This document shows positions 55,947 through 64,000 of a DNA stretch of 64,000 nucleotides, in pieces. The DNA lies in NCBI GenBank assembly GCA_016802295.1, contig JAESIW010000207.1, positions 1,106,475 to 1,170,474 of the forward strand. The letters are read 5' to 3'. The stretch comes from Brachionus rotundiformis (taxonomy: Eukaryota > Rotifera > Eurotatoria > Ploima > Brachionidae). The notes below the pieces were generated by a model. The model made no database searches. It saw only the letters and a program-made list of their open reading frames with translations, and was not told where the DNA came from. Position 1 is the first letter of the stretch; each line of letters opens with the position of its first letter. The translations under genes and the position numbers were made by a program.

Positions 55947-57450
55947 ATTATTTTGTAGAAATGAGCCATTTGAGTTGTCGAAGCTTGACCTCCTTTTGCC
56001 AAGACCCACGGTCTTCAGATTAAATTTTATTAAGGAGTTTGATTTTGATGAGCAAATGAATCAATTAATTGGCTAAAAAACTAGTTTATTAAAATTTATC
56101 TTGTATATTTTTTTAAAATTTTTTTTTCGAATTCCGTCCTTTTTAAGTTTAATTTAAAATTTTTAACTTAAATTTGTTTTTTTTTGTTGGTTTATTAATT
56201 TTAGTTAATTAAAATAAAATTTTTAATTTAAATTTGTGACTATTAACTTAATTTTAGATTAAAGATAATAAAAAATAATATCATTTTTATTTAGTTAATT
56301 TTTGATTTGTAGTTTTAAATTACAGAAATAAAATAATAACAATTATTTTCTTTTTATTTATTATTTTTTTACACATATAGCACTAGAAGCATAGATACGC
56401 AAAAATTTTGGAATTTTATTGACTCATTTAAAAAAAAATTCCTTAAATACAAACAATTAATATAATTAATATGAAAAAATGGAATAAAAAATACAGTGGG
56501 CACTCTTATATCCGCAGCGCCTTTATTCCGAATTCGGTATTCGGACAGATTTTAGGCTTTTTAGTAATAAAAACTTTTACTTATTCGGAATTTTTAGTAA
56601 AAGTTTCTATTAATAATTATTTTTAATTTTATTATTAAAGGAATATTAATGTATAATTGAAAAACAGGATATGATCCGGAATATTAATTATTAAAAATAT
56701 ATATTATACTATTCATCTTAAACACATTTTTGTAAAAGTCTGAAAATATAAAAAACAAAAAAACAGAACTGATATGTCTTTTTCATAAAGAGAATATCCT
56801 CAAATCTTTTCTGAAAAAAGTGAATGAAATAAAATGATTATGAATTGTTATCTAATTTAAAAGAAAGACTGTACGAGTTGCGTTTTAATAATTTAATTAA
56901 ATTAAATGTTGATAAATCAATTCTAATTTGTTTTTTATTAAATTTTATGACTTTAAATTGTAATTGTACTTAAATCAATAAATTTTTTGTGTCCGGATTC
57001 TTTTGGTATTAATTTGAGTCTTAATAAAAATTTCAGGAAATTAATATTGACAAAGATGAATAAAATAAAAAATTAAAATTAAATTTAATGATTAAGATTC
57101 AATCACAATTTATTTTGAAATTTAATTTATTTTGAATATTAAATTAGAGAAAAAATCTATTATTTTAATTAATAATATGAAAGCCAAAGACTACTCACTG
57201 ATTTACTTTTGAATTGAATATAATCTGACTTGATAATGGTTAATATTTCGATAAATAGCCTTCAAGAGATAATTAAATTGTCTTTAAAAGAATAACAAAT
57301 GTTTATTGATAAAAAATTTAAGTTTAATTTGATTGAGCCAAGTTAAAAATTGAAAGGTGTTCAGAATTTTAGTTAAATAAGTAACCAAGCAACAGTGTAT
57401 AAGTAAAAGCTTTTAAAAGCATAAATATAATAATTCATATAAAAATTTTA
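55947..57450. other. Intergenic, 1.5 kb
   Basis: AT-rich, no coding character. A GC-richer island at 56498-56555 contains the palindrome CCGAATTCGG and a repeat of ATTCGG; significance unknown. Confidence 0.6.
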
Positions 57451-57486
57451 ATAGACTAAATTGGTGATAACTGATGTAATTGAGCT

Positions 57487-60400
57487 ATGGCTAGCAAGAT
57501 AGTTCCGGGCCAGTTAGAGCCCATAGATTTAAACCAGAATAAAAAAATTCCGCCCATACAACCGAATCGGCTCAAATTAACCGATTCGTTGGTAGCTCCG
57601 GTTGAAAAAGTACCAGTTCCCAACCATCTACTTGACACTAGTAAAACATTTTAAACCAATTTTGTTGCCAACAATTTTCCAATTGTTTTTTTTAATTTAC
57701 CAGAAATATTTGCCAAACTTGAACGCAACAACACATTCGAAGTGTCGCCAGTAGAGGTCCACTTTGCCGGCTTTGAAATTACCAAATCAAATCAAAAACG
57801 ATACACCCAAATACTCAAAGTAATTAACATATCTGGTCAACTACAGCGTATGACTGTCATACCACCACAGAGCAAATTTTTCACCATACATTACGTCAAA
57901 CAAGTTAGCCACCGAGATACAAACTCATCCATTCAAAGCATTTAATTAATTATTTTTAGGAACGGCTAGTGGCCGGCTTTGCCCTAGAGATAAAAATCTT
58001 TTTCAAGCCAGAAGAGTACAAATACTACCAAGATGCTATTCGCATATATTCACAGGTATGAACCAAAATCGAAAATAAAAAACTTTAATTGGTTTTACTT
58101 TTTATTCAGTTTTATAATTAAAAAGAAAAAAAAAATACATAAAACATAAATAACTGAGTAAAAAACTATTATCACAAATCAGATTTTTTTTTGCTGGCAT
58201 ACTTTGGTTTAAGTTCTTCTATTTTGCGGATGAAGTCGCTTTTCTCAGCCATGCCAAATGTGCTCTCGCCCCAATCGGACAAAATTTTCTTCAAGTCTTT
58301 GACTTTGAGTTTTTTCAAGTCGACTGTGTCCAAGTCGATTTGTTTCTCATACTTTAGGTCACATATCTGCGAGTCCTTCTTGAGTAGCTTGTCACGGCAT
58401 ATTTTGTCCGCCGGCATGCCCCAGCTCATCGGCTTGGACATTTCGCCAATGATGTAAGTTGCCGAGGTGTCCAAACCACCCACATAGTAACACTAAAAAA
58501 ATTTTTTTTTCTTTATTTGAATAAATATGCTGGTCATTTGGTCCAACTTACAAATTTTTCTTCCCTGCCCTTTGCTTTTTTGCAAAATTCCTTGAATTTG
58601 AGCTCAATTTCGTCCTGTTTGGCATCGTCTGGCAACTCGGCCCTCAGCTTATTGATCACCGACTCACACACTTCGCACTCTTTGGCCAAACTAGTGGCCA
58701 CAATTGAAAAAATCACCAATGTTATCAACAATATGTTTTCCATATTTTTCTGTCAGGACTTAGATTTTAAAAAATATATTTTTATATTGTTTTTTAAATA
58801 CGTTTCAGTAGATGGAAAATTTTTTAAATATCATTTAGTACACGTACCAATACTTGTAAGCTTTTTATTGGCTTGTTAGATGGTGCAAATATAAGACAAA
58901 CTAAATTCGAGTAAATTCTTTTGACTTTATTTGATGAATTATGTTTTATGGTAGACCGTAAAACTCTGTTTAAGGCTACAAAGATAAAGAATTGATTAAA
59001 TTATTTGATTTTTTTTAAATCTTCATTTAATTATTAATTGAGATAAATTTAATTTTAATTATTTCACTTTTAAAACTTTTATTAAAATTTTTAAATTAAA
59101 ATTTCAAATGTATTCATTAAATAAAAATTTTGCCATATTGATTTATCAAAGATTATCTGGAAAAATAAATAATATTAAATTTTGTTTAGGGAGATGAGAA
59201 CCTTTTTGTCCCAATACACGCGTATCCAATTTTGTCTTCATTGGAATTTCCGACTAATTACAAATTTCCCAATCTGGCCTTGGGCAAAAGGTAATTTTTA
59301 GACAAGTTAAACAACGAGCGAAAAGTTCAATTGCGGCCCATAGAATAAAATTGGTATAAAATATTGATTTTATCTCTTAGTTTCCATGGAAACGTGGGGA
59401 AAATTGGTTCAAAAGCTTAATATTTAAATACAATCTTAAAAAATTTTGAAAATTTAACTATTATATGACTAAATTAGCTCATCATAATCAACTAAATTAT
59501 AAATTTTAAAAATTAATTATATTCAAAGTAAATTATTAAACTAATTAAAATTGAACTTTTCAAAAATTGATATTTGGTCACAGGCTTTTAAGTGAGACTT
59601 TTTCTTTAGTTTGACGCGAAGTTTTAACCTACGAAGCTCGGCACCTATCGAGTTTGAGTATTTTATAGAAATTTTGGAACGTAACCCAGCTTTCCAAATA
59701 GAACCATTGGAAGGACTCATACCATTCAATCGAGACGCTACCATAAATGTAACCTTTACACCAAAAGAGTTCTGTACAGCAGTCATGACCATTCAATTGG
59801 TCATATCTCAGTTTAATTCGAAGCCCATTGTGTGTACATTTTTTGGCTCATCCACTCCAGGTCTTGGCAGGTACGATTTGCCAATTTTAACTTGATGGTA
59901 ATTTAAAATTTTAATTCTATCAAGGGATGAAGCTTTGAACAAATATCAAAAATTGGCACAAATACCTGAAAAAAAGACAGAAGAACCAGAGGAAAAAGAG
60001 GATGACGATGAAGATGATTTTTTCAACGAGTACAAAGATGACGATAGCTTAAATTCAAGGTCATTTATGGGCGATTCTGGCATGGCATCGCCAAATATAC
60101 GCTCAGCAAAACAGGCTAACATCAAAGAATTAACATCCATATCTAGTAAAGATGTTGCTTTGAAAGAAGAGCGCTTTGTGGATTATGATGGCTATCGAGT
60201 GCCGGTCAACTTAAACAATCCATGGGCTATTTCCAAAGTTTTGATCCAAACTAAAGGCAAACTAAGTCTTAGAGAGCTTAAATCTTCAGCTAAAAATTCA
60301 TCTAAAATATCCGCTCAGGCTAAAGAGGCCCTTTTTTTGCAAAGGGTCAATGAATTAGAGGACGAGGAGCGCAAAAATCAGCTCAAATGGCAAGTTAAAC

Positions 60401-62715
60401 TTGGCGAGTCTCCAGTTGATCCAGAAGTTAGGGAAGATATATTGGCCAGTCGTGCCAAGGCTGAGTATGAGTATAAAGTATGTTTATTGTATTAAATAAA
60501 AAAGAATTATTTATCAATTTTTTAATTTTTTAATTTTTTTTAAAGCTTTCTGCAGGAGTTCCATTTTTGGAAAATGAGATAAACAGGCAGCGAACTGTTG
60601 AACTCGAATGCAGAACTGTCAGAGATTATAAGAAAGTAAGATTTTAGTTAATTAATTAATTAAATGTATTTTTTGATAAATTAAGGTAGGTCGAACTGAC
60701 ATTACTTTCGACACATTTAAGAATCAAATATGGCAATTGAGGTTTATGGCCTTGGACACCTTTATACAAGCAGTTAGAAAGGTAATTCTTTAAATTTAGC
60801 AATAAATAATTTATTTTATTTGATAAATTTTTTTACTCAAATTAACAAATAATTAAACTTATTGTTTAATTTTTAATATTTTAATCTAATATTGAATAAA
60901 AAATCATATTTTTAAATAAATTTTATAAAAAGATTTAAAATTATAATATAAGTAAATAGATAATTAATTAATTTTTATTAATTTAAAAAAAAAGGTTGTT
61001 TTGAGAAATCGTTTGCTCAAAAATTTAAGTCTGATAAAAAAATTTATCGACTCGTGGAACGAGGCGCTGAACGATTCGGACACTGTAGAGGACATAAAAT
61101 TCAATATCGAAAACTACATAGATATCTACACCAAGCGATCCCGTGGCGAAAATGTTGACCAAAACGCCTTTCTAAAAGTTGTGTCCAACAAACAAATGGG
61201 AACCTACTTTTTCCCACAAGTGGTTGAATTCAGAGAATTGCAGGATCAGCAAGCCAAACACTGTGAGAAGCTATCCAGCATATCAAAACTAGATTCTCTA
61301 GGCTATGTAGCTGTAAGGCCGATTGAGTTCCAGGTTCAAACCGAAACCCCCTATCTGAATCTAGCTGTACCAGTTTCATACAAATTAAATTCATATAAAC
61401 CTTCATTGGAGAGCTATTTTGTACCAAAACATGAGTCGCGGATCCAAAAATTACGAGTGGGTGCCCAAGATGAGCTGACCCAGATCGACTCAGTGCCTCC
61501 AGTCATGACAAAATCACAGAATCCGACAGAACAAGCATCAACTCAAATCTTAGACCTTAATCCTTCCAAAGAACTCTCTCAACCACCCCAATTCCATCCA
61601 CTTCATATTTTTGTATGCCTAATTTAAATAATTTTTTGCCTAAGTTTAATTTTTAAATTAGAATCCGGCACCAGGCCTAATTTCATACCAAAAACTATTG
61701 CCCTATTCTGGCATAGACCTAAACCATCATTTAAATCCATTGCCACGATTTGAACAAGACCAAGCTTTTAGCACGCAGAAAAAATTCCTCGATCATGATG
61801 ATGTAATCAAAGGAATAATGGCATGGAAAAAGTTTCCAAGTCAGGGTCTCATTTCTTTGTCAAATACGCCGACTATAACCGATGTATGGGTGCCAAGATG
61901 GTCCAACAAATTTGGTACTGATCTAATGCCAATAGAAACTCCACATCTGCTCTCAGGACTGCCCGAGGACGACAAGAAAGCTTTGGCTGGAGAAGAGTAA
62001 TTTCAAAGATGGAAAATTATTGAAAAAATTATTTCTATTTATTTCTAATTTGCATAGAAATGAAGATGACCACGTCTCTTCAGTAAGCAAAGACGTAGGC
62101 TTAAAATTAACACCAGAAATGGTCAATTCTCAATTTTCCATCCCGGAAATATTTGACTCAAGAGAAAAAGCAGCTCGAGAAGAGTAAGTACCACAACTAA
62201 AATAAAATTTTTGTTTTTTATAACTTGGAATTTTTAATAAAAACTAATTAGAGCTCTTAGACTTTTAAACAAACCACAATACTTTAGAGTAACACCAGAG
62301 TAAGTATAGAACAAAGCCTGCCTATTGCCCTTGATTAACTAACGCTTTCCTCTAATCGAACCATATTTATATCTTCAAAAACTAATCACTTGTTTTTAGG
62401 GTACCATTTCCCAATGGCGAAAAGCTACCTGCATCAAATATGCCTGTTTCGCTGTTCGGACAGGTGCCGCGTGACCAAAGAGATCAAGAATTGGAGTATT
62501 TTATAAACAAACAGTACAATACGTTGGGCATGAAAATTCAGAATAAATTGGCCACTGTTGACCAGCAATTTTCGCCCAATCCAACTATCTCTATTCCCTC
62601 GGCCAAGGCTGGCAATTCGTCAAGTCAGCCGAATACCCAGTCCAATTCGCATATAAAATCAGCGGCCACCATCTCATCCGCTCTCATTTCGAACTCAGCT
62701 GCCACACTTAATTAA
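57487..62715 (+). CDS. CFAP221: Cilia- and flagella-associated protein 221 (PCDP1)
   Basis: Thirteen exons: 57487-57640, 57704-57903, 57960-58055, 59190-59290, 59610-59870, 59925-60477, 60546-60635, 60686-60781, 60995-61612, 61662-61996, 62058-62183, 62252-62299 and 62400-62715, phases consistent, 997 residues (human 840). It is a component of the C1d projection of the axonemal central apparatus and binds calmodulin, regulating ciliary beat. Matches seen by eye to animal CFAP221: VPNHLLDTK, LVPIHAYP-type FVPIHAYPILSSLEFP, FTPKEF...VISQFNSKPIVCTFFG (Ig-like ASH/MSP-type repeats), YRVPVNLNNPWAISKVL, EALFLQRVNELEDEERKNQLKWQV. A Glu/Asp tract (EEPEEKEDDDEDDFF) and the long C-terminal Gln/Ser/Asn part look lineage-specific. 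Intron 3 (58056-59189) contains MANF on the other strand. A start-stop ATGTAA lies at 57474. Confidence 0.95.
58172..58743 (-). CDS. MANF: MANF/CDNF neurotrophic-factor homologue, nested gene
   Basis: Exons 58743-58552 and 58492-58172, phase 0 junction, 170 residues (human MANF precursor about 182). Animal MANF is an ER-resident, stress-induced, partly secreted protein that protects neurons and binds BiP. A clear signal peptide (MENILLITLVIFSIVATSLA) is followed by the saposin-like domain with ECEVCES, KEFCKKAKG, CYYVGG, DKICRDKL and SQICDLKYEKQIDL. The SAP-like C-domain KLKVKDLKKILSDWGES...AEKSDFIRKIEELKPKYA follows, ending in KSDL, a fit to the weak ER-retention tail (RTDL in human). The C-domain CxxC pair is missing: WGETCKGCAE-type sequence is WGESTFGMAE here. 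The gene lies in CFAP221 intron 3, antisense. Confidence 0.95.
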
Positions 62716-64000
62716 TATTTGTATTTAAAGTATTTATTTTAAATTTAACCTATTAATAAAATAAGATGAAAAATATTAAACAAATAAAAATATTAAAATT
62801 TTATATTTTAATTTTATTCAAAAAATCTATTGAAAATTAATTATGATTTTTTAATTACTTAGTATTTCAAGACTTTGGTTTTTAATACAATTATTCTATA
62901 TTTTGGTAAAATTCAGAAACAAAAATAAACCATATGCTTCTATCTATTTTTTGGCGTCATATTTGTTTTTATAAACATACTTAAATTTCTTAAATTAATA
63001 TTTTTTTTTAATTAAATTTATGAATTTTTGTAAAATTTTCGACTAAATATTTTAAGCTTGTCTTAATATACTTTGCACCCTTTTTATCTTAAATTAATCT
63101 TTATGATTTTAGTAATAGAAGTTTATTCTACTAATTATTAAGATATTTACAACTACAAATTTATTTTTGAATTGTGACAATTAAATTCAATTTTTTATTG
63201 ATTAAAATAGTTGAAAAATCATGACATCTACTTTTAGATAACTTTAGGTTTTACAAATGCATCTCGTACCAAAGAAATACGGTAATGCTTACATATTATA
63301 TTTTTCTTACTTGCCATATCTTTGATAATTTTTGATAAAGTGACTTTTATCATTCTTTTTCGGAATGAAAATGTTTTTATGGCCAAGTTCTTAATACCAC
63401 GTTTTTTATCATGTTTCTAATTTGATTATCAAGAATTTTTGATTTTAACTTACAAAATTATTCGTTTATCCTAAGAAATTTTTTAACTATTCGAATTGCA
63501 TAAAAAATCCCAATTCCATGTTAAATTCCCAAATTTTACCAACAACTAAGTTTAAGAATAAAAAATCATAATCAAATACACAAAAATTTGTCAAATGTTA
63601 TATCCAATATTTATTTTAAATTTATAAAAAAATATTTTTTTTCAAAATAAAAAATTTTTTAAATTTTAACAATTTACTATAAAAGCCAATATATTCCAAA
63701 AAAGCTTTGACAAAATTGTTAAGTAGCTGACACGTTTTATTCTAAAGCTTGTATAATTAATGACACACTGATCTTTCTTCATTTTCCCCTTCTGATGCTC
63801 AATCAAGCCTACAATCATCAAATTTATCATTTTAAAAAAATATAATTTTAACACTTTGGTCTCTTCTTAGGTTAAAAGTAAATATTTTATCATAAAATAG
63901 TAAGAATAGAATAAAAAACTCAAGCAAATTCATTAATTATGTAAAATTATTTTAGAAATTCGAATTAGTCAAATTGCTTCCACAAACCATGTCTGAACAA
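62716..64000. other. Window end, intergenic
   Basis: AT-rich, no supported gene on either strand. AATAAA signals just after 62750 could end the CFAP221 transcript. Confidence 0.6.

Noticed and set aside
56498..56600. GC-richer patch with CCGAATTCGG palindrome
   Set aside because: Too short and without a second copy or partner repeat in the window to call an element.
58517..58879. 120-residue plus-strand frame across MANF exon 1
   Set aside because: It is the antisense shadow of MANF, running into AT-rich intron.
1..64000. CRISPR arrays, bacterial insertion sequences, tRNA or rRNA genes
   Set aside because: Looked for by eye on both strands; no regularly spaced repeats, cloverleaf-like cores or rRNA-like conserved blocks were found.

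Overview
This is a stretch of a eukaryotic nuclear genome, almost certainly a small, AT-rich invertebrate animal. Coding blocks are split by short introns (often 40-150 bp) with GT-AG borders. The genes are animal genes: ryanodine receptor, JKAMP, MANF, CFAP221, TPX2, DPH7 and a SENP-type SUMO protease. A gnathiferan or other spiralian such as a monogonont rotifer would fit the base composition, the intron sizes and the apparent trans-splice sites. That is an inference; the sequence does not name the species. I saw no bacterial-type operons, CRISPR arrays, tRNAs or rRNAs.

Layout. 1-1897 (+): 3' part of a fatty-acid transport/very-long-chain acyl-CoA synthetase. 2722-25570 (-): a complete ryanodine receptor in 35 exons, about 5143 residues, with an unusually GC-rich 4.84-kb exon and a retroelement scrap plus an inverted repeat in one intron. 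26241-27498 (+): JKAMP, head to head with the receptor. 29322-33595 (-): a cyclic-nucleotide-binding-domain protein (CNBD2-like) whose largest intron holds, on the other strand, a complete single-exon metallophosphoesterase (31121-32302). 34592-34879 (+): a reverse-transcriptase scrap. 35109-36215 (-): a short TPX2-like spindle protein. 38024-39799 (-): an unrecognised 518-residue protein starting with a 10-nt coding exon. 40030-40613: a direct repeat.

41050-48675 (+) is the most striking block: SUMO protease, RNA-ligase-like protein A, DPH7, RNA-ligase-like protein B, all co-directional with gaps of only about 84-300 bp. The two ligase-like genes are an intron-rich tandem duplication around the intronless DPH7. 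Both keep a T4 Rnl1-like active site (KANG motif I, EGVV motif IV, KKK motif V). Then come a small mucin-like secreted protein and a small unrecognised protein (both -), a 3.2-kb gene-poor stretch, a 503-residue serine-rich protein with a FAM181-like motif (52938-55946, +) whose intron has a tandem repeat around an assembly gap, and CFAP221 (57487-62715, +) with MANF nested antisense in its third intron.

Cross-cutting observation: at nearly every gene start in the window a pyrimidine-rich/T-rich stretch ending in AG lies only 3-32 nt upstream of the start codon. This is what spliced-leader trans-splicing (or very short leader exons) would leave, and it makes the tight 41-49 kb cluster a plausible trans-spliced operon.
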